This document shows, in pieces, positions 7,043 to 14,956 of a DNA stretch of 64,000 nucleotides (positions are counted from its first letter, which is position 1; every line of letters starts with the position of its first letter). The stretch covers positions 1 to 64,000 of the forward strand of contig DATKSL010000003.1 of NCBI GenBank assembly GCA_035531675.1. The letters run 5' to 3'. The notes under the pieces are model-generated. The model searched no databases. It worked only from the letters and a program-made list of their open reading frames with translations, and was not told the origin of the DNA. This stretch comes from JAJPIG01 sp035531675 (GTDB lineage Bacteria > Desulfobacterota > Binatia > Binatales > Binataceae). Position numbers and translations under genes: made by a program.

Positions 7043-8641
7043 GTGCCGGATACTTCAGCCATATCGTCCGAGCGCATTGACCGGCGGCTGCCGGAAGGCT
7101 CGCCCACCAGCAAATGGCTGGTGACGATTGCCGTCATGTTCGGCACTTTTCTGTCGGTGATGGACGTGACGGTGGTCAACGTCGCGATGCCGCACATGAT
7201 GGGCGCCTTCGGCGTCAATCTGCTGACCATCACCTGGGTCTCCACCGCCTACAGTATCGCCGAGATTATCATGGTGACGATGTCGGCCTGGTGGTCGACG
7301 GTGCTGGGACGCAAACGCCTGTTCCTGTTCTCGATGGTCCTGTTCATCACCGGCTCGATTCTGGCGGGAACCGCGCAAACCTTCGGCCAGATGCTGCTCT
7401 ACCGGGTAATCCAGGGCGCCGGCGGCGGCAGCTTAATCCCGGTCGCACAGGCGATTCTGCGCGAAAGCTTCCCGCCCGCCGAGCAAGGGATGGCGATGGC
7501 GGTTTACACGATGGGCGTGGTGCTGGCCCCGGCCATCGGGCCGGTGCTCGGCGGATGGCTTATCGACCGCTACGACTGGCGCTGGGTTTTTTACATCAAC
7601 GTGCCGATCTGCATCGCCGGACTCGCGATGGTCAGCGTCTTCGTGCGCGATCCCTCCTACCTCAAGCGCGGCATCAAGAACGTCGACTGGGGCGGGATTG
7701 CATTACTTACCATCGGGCTTGCGACCACCCAGGTGGTGCTCGAACGGGGCCAGCAGGTGGATTGGTTCGCCTCGCACTGGATCGTGCTGGGGATGGCGAT
7801 CGCGGTGGTCACCCTCACCGGGTTGGTCGTATGGGAACTGGCGCAGGGGGAACCGGTAATAAATCTGCGGTTGCTGCGCAACGTACCGCTAACCGTCGGC
7901 TCTACGATGGGGATGCTGGTGGGCTTCGCGCTCTATGGGACCAGCTTTCTTTTGCCCCAGCTCACCGAAGAGCTGATGCACTATCAGGCGTTCGAGGCCG
8001 GACTGGTGCTGATGCCGCGGGCGCTCATGATGCTGATGGTGATGCCGATCGTCGGCCGACTCTACAATTACGTCAGCCCGCGATTAACCGTAGCCTGCGG
8101 GCTGGTGATGATGCTGGTGGCGTACTGGTGGCTGTCGCATTTTTCGCTCGAAGTTTCGTTCTGGAGCTTCCTGCCGGTGCTGGCACTGACCGGAGCGGGG
8201 ATGGGGGCCACGATGGTCACGCTGAGCACCGTCTCGCTCAGCACTATCGAGCACGCGAACATGACCGGCGCGGCGAGTCTCTACACCCTGATGCGGCGCG
8301 AGGCTGGCAATCTTGCGTATGCTTTGCTGGCCACGGTATTGGCGCGACGGACGCAGGATCATCAAGCGATGCTGGTGCAGAATATCAATTCATTTAACCC
8401 GGCTTTCCGGCAGCTCCATTCCAGCCTCTCGGGATATCTGAAGTTCGGCGCCCTGAATCCTGAGCCGTGGCACAACCAGGGTATGGCGATGGTATCCAGC
8501 ATGGTTTCCCGGCAGGCGCAAATGATGGCTTACAACGATACGATCTTCCTGCTGGTACCGCTGTTCGTGCTGGTGCTGCCGATGGCCCTGCTGCTGCCCA
8601 GGCATGGCTACCGGGCGCCGGCCGCTTCGTCCGGGCATTGA
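7043..8641 (+). CDS. MFS transporter, DHA2 (EmrB/QacA) family exporter
   Basis: 532 residues from GTG 7043. The protein is hydrophobic throughout, consistent with 14 transmembrane helices. Signature motifs are TFLSVMDVTVVNVAMPHM in helix 1 (motif D1 of 14-TMS exporters), LGRKRLF (motif A), LYRVIQGAGGGSLIPVAQ (motif B), and PAIGPVLGGWLIDRYDWRW (motif C, the antiporter motif). This family exports drugs, dyes or metabolites in exchange for protons. No membrane-fusion (EmrA) or outer-membrane partner gene is adjacent. It is divergent from cynS with 291 bp between starts; no convincing Shine-Dalgarno is seen before the GTG, so the start is uncertain. Substrate unknown. Confidence 0.9.
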   Translation: MPDTSAISSERIDRRLPEGSPTSKWLVTIAVMFGTFLSVMDVTVVNVAMPHMMGAFGVNLLTITWVSTAYSIAEIIMVTMSAWWSTVLGRKRLFLFSMVLFITGSILAGTAQTFGQMLLYRVIQGAGGGSLIPVAQAILRESFPPAEQGMAMAVYTMGVVLAPAIGPVLGGWLIDRYDWRWVFYINVPICIAGLAMVSVFVRDPSYLKRGIKNVDWGGIALLTIGLATTQVVLERGQQVDWFASHWIVLGMAIAVVTLTGLVVWELAQGEPVINLRLLRNVPLTVGSTMGMLVGFALYGTSFLLPQLTEELMHYQAFEAGLVLMPRALMMLMVMPIVGRLYNYVSPRLTVACGLVMMLVAYWWLSHFSLEVSFWSFLPVLALTGAGMGATMVTLSTVSLSTIEHANMTGAASLYTLMRREAGNLAYALLATVLARRTQDHQAMLVQNINSFNPAFRQLHSSLSGYLKFGALNPEPWHNQGMAMVSSMVSRQAQMMAYNDTIFLLVPLFVLVLPMALLLPRHGYRAPAASSGH

Positions 8642-8819
8642 GCGGCGGTTATCCCGCCGCGCTACAGCACCATCCGGGTCGGCGCGATCAATCGATCGAG
8701 ACAACGAAGCGTTAACCGCGCCGTAGCGGATCTCAATCGAATTTCCGTCTCAACGTTAACCGGCACCTAAATTCCCCTTAATAACGTCCTGCTACACCTG
8801 CGCCGCAGGAGGTTAACCC

Positions 8820-10580
8820 ATGCTTGGAAGGAAGGTTATCGCAGCCGCCGCCGGAACGATCTTTCTGGCGGCTTCAATTGCGCCGTCCTCATACGCAGGA
8901 CCGAAGGGACCGGCGCATATCAACAACCGCAACGGTATCCGTCACGTGTTGCTAATCAGTATCGACGGCATGCACGCGCTGGATCTCCTCAATTGCTCGA
9001 AAGGGATAAGCGGGGTGAACGGGGGCCTGCCTTATTGCCCCCATCTGGCGGCGCTTGGCAAGCAGGCCGTCGATTACGTCGATGCGTCCACGTCCAAGCC
9101 GTCTGACTCGTTCCCCGGGCTGATGGCGATCGTGACTGGCGGCTCGCCGCGTACGGTTGGCGCGTACTACGACGTCGCCTATGACCGCGTCCTCGCGCCG
9201 CCGAAGGATACCACCGGCAACGGCGTGCTGGGCGGCACCTGTACCCCGAACCAGCCCAACGGAACCCGCACCGAGTATGAAGAAGGCATCGATTTCGATC
9301 AGAGCTTGCTCAATGGCGGCGCGCCGAGCGGAGACGGCGGTTTGAATTCGATCAATCCCGACTTCCTGCCGCGAGACCCCTACAACAACTGCGCGCCAGT
9401 TTACCCGTACAACTTCGTTCGGACCAACACTGTATTCGGAGTGCTTCACAACGCCGGCGGCTACGCCGCCTGGTCGGATAAACATCCCGCCTACGTGGCG
9501 GTTGCGGGCCCCGGCGACGGCAGCAATCTCGACGACTTCTATGGTCCCGAGATCAACTCGGAGGTAAAGAACTACATCCCCCAGAACCCGATGCCCAGCG
9601 ACGTGCCGCAGTGTGCGACGTCGACACTGCCTGACACGGTCGAGGATCCGACCGACGACTACACCGGCAGCTTTCAGAACATCCAGTGCTACGACAGTCT
9701 GAAGGTGCAGGCGATTCTCAACGAGATCGATGGCAAGACGCACGATGGCGGCGCCAGGGCGCCGGTGCCGACCGTATTCGGCATGAATTTTCAGGCCGTC
9801 AGCATCGGCCAAAAGCTCGTTTACCAGTACGGAACGCCGCCCGCTCCGTACACCACCACTGGCGGTTACACAGACTCCGCCGGGACTCCGAGCGGCTCCC
9901 TGTTACAGGAGATCGAGTTCGCCGACAATTCGATCGGCCTGATGGAAGCCGAGCTCAAGAAGCAGGGGCTTCTCAACAGCACGCTGTTCGTAATCACCGC
10001 CAAGCATGGGCAGTCGCCGATCGATCCGAATCGTCTGCTGCGCATCCCGGCCGACAACATGGGCAAAGCGCCCTCGGATATTCTCGGCAGCACCTATCTA
10101 CCTGATTCCGAGATAAATCAAATCGGTCCCACCGAAGACGACGTCTCGCTACTTTGGCTCAAGGATTCGAGTCAGACCGCAAACGCCGTCGCGCTTCTCG
10201 AAAGCAGCTCTCCGGTGACGGACAACATCGCGGGTATCGGGCAGATTTTCAGCGGTCCCTCGCTGCGCCTCATCTTCGGTACGCCGGGCGTGCCTCCCAA
10301 TGGCGATCCGCGAGTTCCGGACATCGCCGTGGTCACCAACGTCGGTGTCATCTATACCGGGGGGAAAAAGAAGGTCGCCGAGCATGGCGGCTTCGCGCAT
10401 GACGACACCAACGTGATGCTGCTGGTGTCCAATCCAGGGCTGAGTGCCACCACCATTACGAGTACGGTCGAGACGGCTCAGATCGCGCCGACCATCGTTG
10501 CGGCGGTTGGGCTCGATCCCGAGTCTCTGCAAGCGGTTCAAAAGGAAGGCACCCAATCTCTGCCGGGCCTCAGTTTCTAG
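8820..10580 (+). CDS. Secreted alkaline-phosphatase-superfamily protein (type I phosphodiesterase/nucleotide pyrophosphatase type)
   Basis: 586 residues with a strong AGGAGG ribosome site seven bases before the ATG. A signal peptide covers about residues 1-26 (cleavage after SSYA). The mature protein opens with VLLISIDGMHALD, giving the first metal-binding Asp, and the nucleophile region KPSDSFPGLMAIVTGG. Later metal-ligand motifs are ITAKHGQSPID near residue 400 and EHGGFAHDDTNV near residue 520. This layout is that of alkaline-phosphatase-superfamily phosphodiesterases acting in the periplasm or outside the cell. Substrate is unknown. It is flanked by its own rho-independent terminator and stands alone, between an MFS gene and a convergent thioesterase gene. 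The 178-bp leader contains three GTTAACC motifs of unknown meaning. Confidence 0.85.
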   Translation: MLGRKVIAAAAGTIFLAASIAPSSYAGPKGPAHINNRNGIRHVLLISIDGMHALDLLNCSKGISGVNGGLPYCPHLAALGKQAVDYVDASTSKPSDSFPGLMAIVTGGSPRTVGAYYDVAYDRVLAPPKDTTGNGVLGGTCTPNQPNGTRTEYEEGIDFDQSLLNGGAPSGDGGLNSINPDFLPRDPYNNCAPVYPYNFVRTNTVFGVLHNAGGYAAWSDKHPAYVAVAGPGDGSNLDDFYGPEINSEVKNYIPQNPMPSDVPQCATSTLPDTVEDPTDDYTGSFQNIQCYDSLKVQAILNEIDGKTHDGGARAPVPTVFGMNFQAVSIGQKLVYQYGTPPAPYTTTGGYTDSAGTPSGSLLQEIEFADNSIGLMEAELKKQGLLNSTLFVITAKHGQSPIDPNRLLRIPADNMGKAPSDILGSTYLPDSEINQIGPTEDDVSLLWLKDSSQTANAVALLESSSPVTDNIAGIGQIFSGPSLRLIFGTPGVPPNGDPRVPDIAVVTNVGVIYTGGKKKVAEHGGFAHDDTNVMLLVSNPGLSATTITSTVETAQIAPTIVAAVGLDPESLQAVQKEGTQSLPGLSF

Positions 10581-10601
10581 CTTCCGGGCAGATTAAGATG
10601 C

Positions 10602-10640
10602 GAAAGCGGGCGTCTGCACGGCGCCCGCTTTCCTTTTTAT
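10602..10640 (+). terminator. Rho-independent terminator of the 8820-10580 gene
   Basis: An 11-bp perfect stem, GAAAGCGGGCG at 10602-10612 with CGCCCGCTTTC at 10622-10632, is separated by a 9-nt loop and followed by CTTTTTAT. It lies 21 bp after the stop codon of the phosphodiesterase gene. Confidence 0.88.
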
Positions 10641-10679
10641 CCGCTGCGATGGAGGTGCTGCTGGATTCGTCCCGCCGCG

Positions 10680-11090
10680 CTAGAGCACCATCTGGGTCTG
10701 CGTGATCATCGCCAGCAGCCGGCCCTGCGATGAGCTGACGCGCGTCTGCCATACCATCGTGCGCCGGCCGCGATGCAACGGGATGCATTCGCTGATGACC
10801 CGGGTGCCGACCGGCGCGGGGGCAAAAAAGTTGGTCTTCGATTCGATGGTGGTGGTGCTTTTGCCGGCCTCGAGGTTGAGCAGCGTGGCGCAGGCGCCGA
10901 GCGTGTCGGCAAACGCCATCATCGCCCCGCCATGCAGGATCGGCGGCTGCGTGCAGAGCGCCTCGCGCACCTCCATCTCGGCCACCACGCGATCGCGCTC
11001 CGCGCTGAGGTAGCGGATGCCGAGTATTTCCGCGAACGGCATCCGCGGCAGTTCGGGACTTCCCGGCGGATCGGTTGCCATCGGTTTCAC
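10680..11090 (-). CDS. PaaI-family hotdog thioesterase
   Basis: 136 residues; ATG at 11090 with a second in-frame ATG at 11081. The hotdog-fold acyl-CoA thioesterase signature is clear: PPILHGGAMMAFADTLGACA (around residues 49-68, with the HGG loop and the catalytic Asp/Glu helix), followed by ESKTNFFAPAPVGTRV and the C-terminal strand LLAMITQTQMVL. PaaI-type thioesterases hydrolyse aromatic acyl-CoA esters such as hydroxyphenylacetyl-CoA, often to rescue CoA during aromatic catabolism. It is 43 bp downstream of the FAH-family gene on the same strand, which fits a small catabolic operon. Exact substrate unknown. Confidence 0.88.
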   Translation of the reverse strand: MKPMATDPPGSPELPRMPFAEILGIRYLSAERDRVVAEMEVREALCTQPPILHGGAMMAFADTLGACATLLNLEAGKSTTTIESKTNFFAPAPVGTRVISECIPLHRGRRTMVWQTRVSSSQGRLLAMITQTQMVL

Positions 11091-11133
11091 CCTGCTACCC
11101 TCCTTTCCCTCGCCCTGCGGGGAATAGCGCGGC

Positions 11134-12072
11134 TCAGGCGGCGACGGGGTTGCGCAGCGTGCCGATTCCGTCGACCGTGATCGCCACTTCGTCGCCCGGC
11201 TTCATGAAGATCGGCGGTTTGCGCGCCATCCCGACGCCCGGCGGCGAACCGGTGCTCATCACATCGCCCGGCTCGAAGGTATAGAACTGCGAAAACTCCT
11301 CGATCAGAGCCGGAATCCCGAAAATCAGATCGTCGGTGTAAGCGTCCTGCATGACCGTGCCGTTGAGCCTCGTGACGATATGCATCCGCCGCCAATCGGG
11401 TATCTCGTCCGGGGTTGCGATCACCGGGCCGAGCGGGCAAAAGCTCGGGAAATGCTTGCCCATCATCATGGTGCCGACGGTCACGACCGGCTCGGTATCC
11501 GGTACGCGTATCGCCGCCAGGCCGTCGCGCGCCGAGACATCGTTCAGAATCGTAAAGCCAGCGACGTAGTTCATCGCATCGGCGGCGGCCACGCTGCGGC
11601 AGCGCCGGCCGAAGACCACGCATAGCTCGCCCTCGAAATCGACCATCTTCGGCAGCCGCGCCGGTATTCTGATCGGCATCCCGGGAGCGGTGACGGCATG
11701 CGGCGATTTCACGAAGGCGAAGGGCTGCGTTGGCGCGTTCTTCGCGTTCATCTCGAGCAGATGCGAGCCATAGTTGGCCCCGGTGCAGATCACGAAAGGC
11801 CGCTCCGGCGCCGGCGCGAGCAGGCGTGCATCAGCCGCCGGTATCAGCTTTTTGCGCGCGGCAGGCGCCGAATCATGCCGTATTTGCTCAACTATTTTGG
11901 CCGCCGCGGCCATCCCGTCGGGCTCGAGCAGCGCGGCTATCGAGGCCGGCGCAGCCAGGCCCTGATCGGTAAAGGCTGACGCCAGGTCGAGCACGAACTC
12001 CTTGCTATCGACGGTTACCAGCGCGCCCGGCCGGCGGCCGGTCGATTCGGTTTCAAATACCACCAGCTTCAT
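11134..12072 (-). CDS. Fumarylacetoacetate-hydrolase-family protein
   Basis: 312 residues from ATG 12072. FAH-superfamily metal site: MVDFEGELCVVFGRR supplies the E-x-E ligands near residue 145, and ILNDVSARDGLA supplies the Asp. The C-terminal signature STGSPPGVGMARKP and PGDEVAITVDGIGTLRNPV is standard for the family. Members cleave C-C bonds (fumarylpyruvate, acylpyruvate) or act as hydratases/isomerases such as 2-oxo-hept-3-ene-dioate hydratase in meta-cleavage pathways. Followed after 43 bp by a PaaI-type thioesterase on the same strand. The N-terminal about 100 residues form the usual accessory domain. Substrate cannot be assigned. Confidence 0.9.
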   Translation of the reverse strand: MKLVVFETESTGRRPGALVTVDSKEFVLDLASAFTDQGLAAPASIAALLEPDGMAAAAKIVEQIRHDSAPAARKKLIPAADARLLAPAPERPFVICTGANYGSHLLEMNAKNAPTQPFAFVKSPHAVTAPGMPIRIPARLPKMVDFEGELCVVFGRRCRSVAAADAMNYVAGFTILNDVSARDGLAAIRVPDTEPVVTVGTMMMGKHFPSFCPLGPVIATPDEIPDWRRMHIVTRLNGTVMQDAYTDDLIFGIPALIEEFSQFYTFEPGDVMSTGSPPGVGMARKPPIFMKPGDEVAITVDGIGTLRNPVAA

Positions 12073-12236
12073 AATTCCCCCTGCGGAGCAGATAAGAATC
12101 CCTGTAACATTGTCAGATTGCGAAGGCTAACCGGCCGAAATCGTCAGCAACCCGGCGCTAGGCCCCGGATGGCCGATCATTTCCCCGCGGCTGCCTTGAG
12201 TGCCGGGCGGCGCAGGTGTTAGTCTCTAGCGTTTGC

Positions 12237-12274
12237 TCCTTGCTCCCGTCGCGCGGGGGCTTATTCCACAAGGA
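12237..12274 (+). promoter_or_regulatory. Candidate structured leader of the rpsF operon (possible S6:S18 autoregulatory site)
   Basis: An outer stem TCCTTG (12237-12242) with CAAGGA (12269-12274) includes part of the AAGGAGG ribosome site of rpsF. An inner GC stem, GCTCCCG (12242-12248) with CGGGGGC (12254-12260), closes a 5-nt loop; G12242 is shared, so the two stems are alternatives at that base. Known bS6-bS18 operons are autoregulated by a protein-binding leader hairpin; equivalence here is inference. Confidence 0.35.
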
Positions 12275-12281
12275 GGACGCA

Positions 12282-12815
12282 ATGCGTCGTTACGAAACCG
12301 TATTTATTCTGCGCTCGGATTTGGGCGAGTCCCAGACCAAAGAAGCCATCAAACGTTTCGAGGGTATCGTCGGCACCAACGGCGGCGATCTGATCGATAC
12401 TGACGAATGGGGCGGACGAGAGCTGGCCTATCGCATCAAGGGCGAGCGCCGCGGCTATTACGTCCGGCTCGATTACGTCGCTCCGGAGACCGCCACCCAA
12501 GAGGTCGAGCGCAATCTGAAATTGGCCGACAGCGTGCTCCGCTACCTGTCGGTGCTGGTCGACGCGAATACCGACGCCGCCAAGGCCCGTGACGAGGTCG
12601 AGGCGAATCGCCGCCGTATCGCGCAGCATAAGGCTGCCGCCGAGGCGCGCATGGCCGAGGCGCGGGGTGAAACCGTCGCGCCGGCGCCCGTCGAGTCAGC
12701 GCCGGTCGAGCCAGCACCGGTCGAAGCGGTGCCGGATGCCCCCGCCGAGGTCACCGCGGCCGAGGAGCCCTCGGCTGAGCCGGACGCACCCGAAAGTGAC
12801 GGGCAATCGCACTGA
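12282..12815 (+). CDS. rpsF: 30S ribosomal protein bS6 with long acidic C-terminal extension
   Basis: 177 residues from ATG 12282, which follows AAGGAGGACGCA; an upstream in-frame start at 12216 reads through the leader and is rejected. The bS6 core (residues 1-95) is clear: MRRYETVFILRSDL, WGGRELAYRIKGERRGYY, and NLKLADSVLRYLSVLVD. bS6 binds 16S rRNA with bS18 in the small-subunit platform. About 80 residues follow the core: an Arg/Ala helix, then a Pro/Ala/Val/Glu-rich tail built from APVE-like repeats, strongly acidic at the end. First gene of the classical cluster with priB, rpsR, a DUF2232 gene and rplI. Confidence 0.97.
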   Translation: MRRYETVFILRSDLGESQTKEAIKRFEGIVGTNGGDLIDTDEWGGRELAYRIKGERRGYYVRLDYVAPETATQEVERNLKLADSVLRYLSVLVDANTDAAKARDEVEANRRRIAQHKAAAEARMAEARGETVAPAPVESAPVEPAPVEAVPDAPAEVTAAEEPSAEPDAPESDGQSH

Positions 12816-13089
12816 GCTATGGGGCCGGATAGCAAGGCCTGCCGAGCTTCGCAGCACGCCGACGGGTACTGCCGTTTTGCGCTTGGCGGTGACCTGTGGC
12901 GCGGACGGCGAGGATTTGGTGCTAACCGCCGTGATGACCGGGGATGGCGCCCGGGATATCGCCCCGCGTCTCAAGCCGGGTCTCCAGGTCCGGGTTGCGG
13001 GCCGGCTTAGAGCTGCGATGCGTGGCAAGGCGGACATCGGGAAGGCCGCTATCGAGGTGATCGCCGACTCGGTCGAGTTGCTCGATTAG
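12796..13089 (+). CDS. priB: PriB-like single-strand DNA-binding (primosomal replication protein N) protein
   Basis: 97 residues from GTG 12796, overlapping the last 20 bases of rpsF in another frame. Sequence VTGNRTELWGRIARPAELRSTPTGTAVLRLAVTC, split here into TELWGRIARPAEL and GTAVLRLAVTC, then GLQVRVAGRL and IEVIADSVELLD, is an OB-fold of the SSB/PriB type. PriB assists replication restart by binding ssDNA and PriA. The identification rests on the OB-fold pattern plus the invariant gene order rpsF-priB-rpsR-rplI. No ATG is available in frame; the GTG is the first start after a stretch that does not look like protein, so the exact start is uncertain. Confidence 0.82.
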   Translation: MTGNRTELWGRIARPAELRSTPTGTAVLRLAVTCGADGEDLVLTAVMTGDGARDIAPRLKPGLQVRVAGRLRAAMRGKADIGKAAIEVIADSVELLD

Positions 13090-13145
13090 TGAGCCGCTCT
13101 GACCGATTGAAGTTGACCGACTGAATAAGCTTATCGGGTGTAAAG

Positions 13146-13496
13146 ATGGCAGAGGAAGGAAGGACTGAAACCACCACCGAGCGGCCGCGTTTCGAGCGCT
13201 CCGGGCGTCCCGGACCACGCGGGGGTGAGGGCGGCGACTCCCAGATGGAGGGGCGCGACCGTGGCCGCCGTCGTCCCGGCGGTGGTCGGCGCAAGGTATG
13301 CCGCTTCTGCGCCGACAAAACGCTGAAGGTCGACTACAAGGACGTACGGACCTTGCAAAGCTTCATCACCGAAGGCGGCAAGATCGTGCCGGCCCGCACC
13401 TCGGGCAACTGCGCGCGCCATCAGCGGCGCCTCGCGATCGCTATCAAGCGGGCGCGGGTCCTGGCCCTGCTGCCGTTCTCGACTTTGGGCGTCTAA
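13146..13496 (+). CDS. rpsR: 30S ribosomal protein bS18 with basic N-terminal extension
   Basis: 116 residues. The bS18 core occupies the C-terminal 65 residues: KVCRFCADKTLKVDYKDV, LQSFITEGGKIVPAR and GNCARHQRRLAIAIKRAR. The CRFC pair plus the later Cys resemble the zinc-type bS18 variant. An N-terminal extension of about 48 residues is rich in Arg, Gly and Glu (RGRRRPGGGRRK just before the core), well beyond the usual 75-80 residue length. bS18 pairs with bS6 on the ribosome platform. Positioned 56 bp after priB and 9 bp before the DUF2232 gene; cotranscribed with rpsF. Confidence 0.97.
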   Translation: MAEEGRTETTTERPRFERSGRPGPRGGEGGDSQMEGRDRGRRRPGGGRRKVCRFCADKTLKVDYKDVRTLQSFITEGGKIVPARTSGNCARHQRRLAIAIKRARVLALLPFSTLGV

Positions 13497-13505
13497 TTTG
13501 CGGCC

Positions 13506-14462
13506 ATGAAGCTCAGGGCGATCATCGGACTGTTGCGCACGGCGCTGATCACCGCGGTGTTATTTGTCACCGGATGCCTGGTGCCGTTCGGCGGCGCATT
13601 GGCGATGATCTTCGCACCGCTGCCGGTGATGGACTACGCGATCGGGCACGAGGACTGGCGGCTGCGCTCGATCGCGAGCGTCGCGCTTGCCGCCGGCGGA
13701 GTGACCCTCGCGGTCGGCTGGCCGGCGGGGGTCGCCTACCTGGTCAGCTTCGGCTTAGCCAGCGTGATCATCTGCCATATGCTGGAAGATCGGCGTCCGT
13801 TCGAGCTGATAGTGCTGGTGACCAGCGCCACGATGCTGATCGCGGGAACTTTCGCCGCCTTCGCCGCCGTCGGATCGCCGGTGGCGCTGGCCGATGCGCT
13901 GCGCCATGCGCTGTCGGCCGGAATGACGCGCGGCGAGCACTTCTACCGGCTGCTGGGGATGGACAATCCGTTCACCGCCGAGGCCAAGGCCAGCGTGCTC
14001 AATCTCACGATCCGGCTGAGCCCGGCGTTGGTGGGGCTATCGGCGGCCTGCGCGGTGCTGCTCAACCTGGGGGTTTTCTGGCGGCGGTTGGATCGCGGGC
14101 GGCTCGGTTATCGGCTGTTCGCCGACTTGGCGCGCTGGTCGGCGCCGGAATGGCTCATCTGGCTGCTGCTCGCCACCGGCTTTGCCTTGTTCGTTCCGGT
14201 CGCGGCCATCAGCACCATCGCGCTCGACGGTTTCGTCTGCGTGGCGACGATTTACTTCTGCCAGGGGCTGGCGATCATGGCGTTCTATTTCAAGATGCTG
14301 TCGATGCCGGGGCTGGCGCGCGGGCTGATCTATTTCGTCACCGGGATTCAGCCGGTGCTGGCGGCACTGGTCTGCGCCGCCGGGATTTTCGACCTGTGGA
14401 TCGATTTTCGCCGGCTCAAGCCGCAGAGCCCGGAGGCCGGCAGTTTCGGCGATTTTCTGTAA
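13506..14462 (+). CDS. DUF2232 family multi-pass membrane protein (YybS-like)
   Basis: 318 residues, hydrophobic, with about eight predicted membrane segments (for example residues 12-35, 55-80, 100-125, 165-190, 215-245, 250-275, 280-300). The composition and its fixed place between rpsR and rplI match DUF2232/YybS proteins, a family of unknown function conserved in this ribosomal cluster in several deltaproteobacterial-type genomes. It begins 9 bp after rpsR and ends 31 bp before rplI, so it is part of the ribosomal transcript. No catalytic motif is visible. A transport or membrane-assembly role has been suggested for relatives but is not supported by anything seen here. Confidence 0.85.
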   Translation: MKLRAIIGLLRTALITAVLFVTGCLVPFGGALAMIFAPLPVMDYAIGHEDWRLRSIASVALAAGGVTLAVGWPAGVAYLVSFGLASVIICHMLEDRRPFELIVLVTSATMLIAGTFAAFAAVGSPVALADALRHALSAGMTRGEHFYRLLGMDNPFTAEAKASVLNLTIRLSPALVGLSAACAVLLNLGVFWRRLDRGRLGYRLFADLARWSAPEWLIWLLLATGFALFVPVAAISTIALDGFVCVATIYFCQGLAIMAFYFKMLSMPGLARGLIYFVTGIQPVLAALVCAAGIFDLWIDFRRLKPQSPEAGSFGDFL

Positions 14463-14493
14463 AGCAATAATTCGCATGAGGCAGGACTGAGCG

Positions 14494-14943
14494 ATGAATC
14501 TCCAAGTGATACTCAACGAAGACGTACCCACTCTGGGGCGCACCGGCGACGTGGTCCGGGTCCGCGCGGGCTATGCGCGTAATTTCCTGCTCCCGCGCCG
14601 CCTGGCCGTGATGGCCGACGCCCGCAACCTGCGCGCATTCGAGAATCAAAAGCGGATTGCGCTGGCGCGCCGTGAAACGAAGAAAGGGGCCGCCCTCAAG
14701 TACAAGGACCAGCTCGAAGCCCTCACCCTGACCGTCACGGCCCGCGCCGGCGAGGAGGGCAAGCTGTTCGGCTCGGTGACCAATCTCGATCTCGAACGGG
14801 TGCTGCGCGAGCGCGGCTTCGAGGTCGATCGCCGTAAAATCGTGCTGGTCGAGCCAATCAAGCAGCTGGGCGACTATATCGTCGCGGTCCGGCTGGAGCC
14901 TGAGGTTGAGGCTAATCTCAAGTTAACCGTTAGCGCGGAATGA
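14494..14943 (+). CDS. rplI: 50S ribosomal protein bL9
   Basis: 149 residues, the normal length for bL9. The N-terminal rRNA-binding domain MNLQVILNEDVPTLGRTGD followed by VRVRAGYARNFLLPRRLA is diagnostic; a connecting helix (residues about 45-75) and C-terminal domain with GKLFGSVTNLDLERVLRERG follow. bL9 binds domain V of 23S rRNA near the L1 stalk and limits frameshifting. A GAGG ribosome site precedes the ATG. Last of the ribosomal proteins in the operon; a GST-like gene follows after 13 bp and is probably on the same transcript. Confidence 0.98.
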   Translation: MNLQVILNEDVPTLGRTGDVVRVRAGYARNFLLPRRLAVMADARNLRAFENQKRIALARRETKKGAALKYKDQLEALTLTVTARAGEEGKLFGSVTNLDLERVLRERGFEVDRRKIVLVEPIKQLGDYIVAVRLEPEVEANLKLTVSAE

Positions 14944-14956
14944 GGCTGGCTTCTCG

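Noticed and set aside
8642..8819. Three GTTAACC motifs before the phosphodiesterase gene as a regulator site
   Set aside because: They are irregularly spaced and short; noted in the gene entry but not supported as operators.
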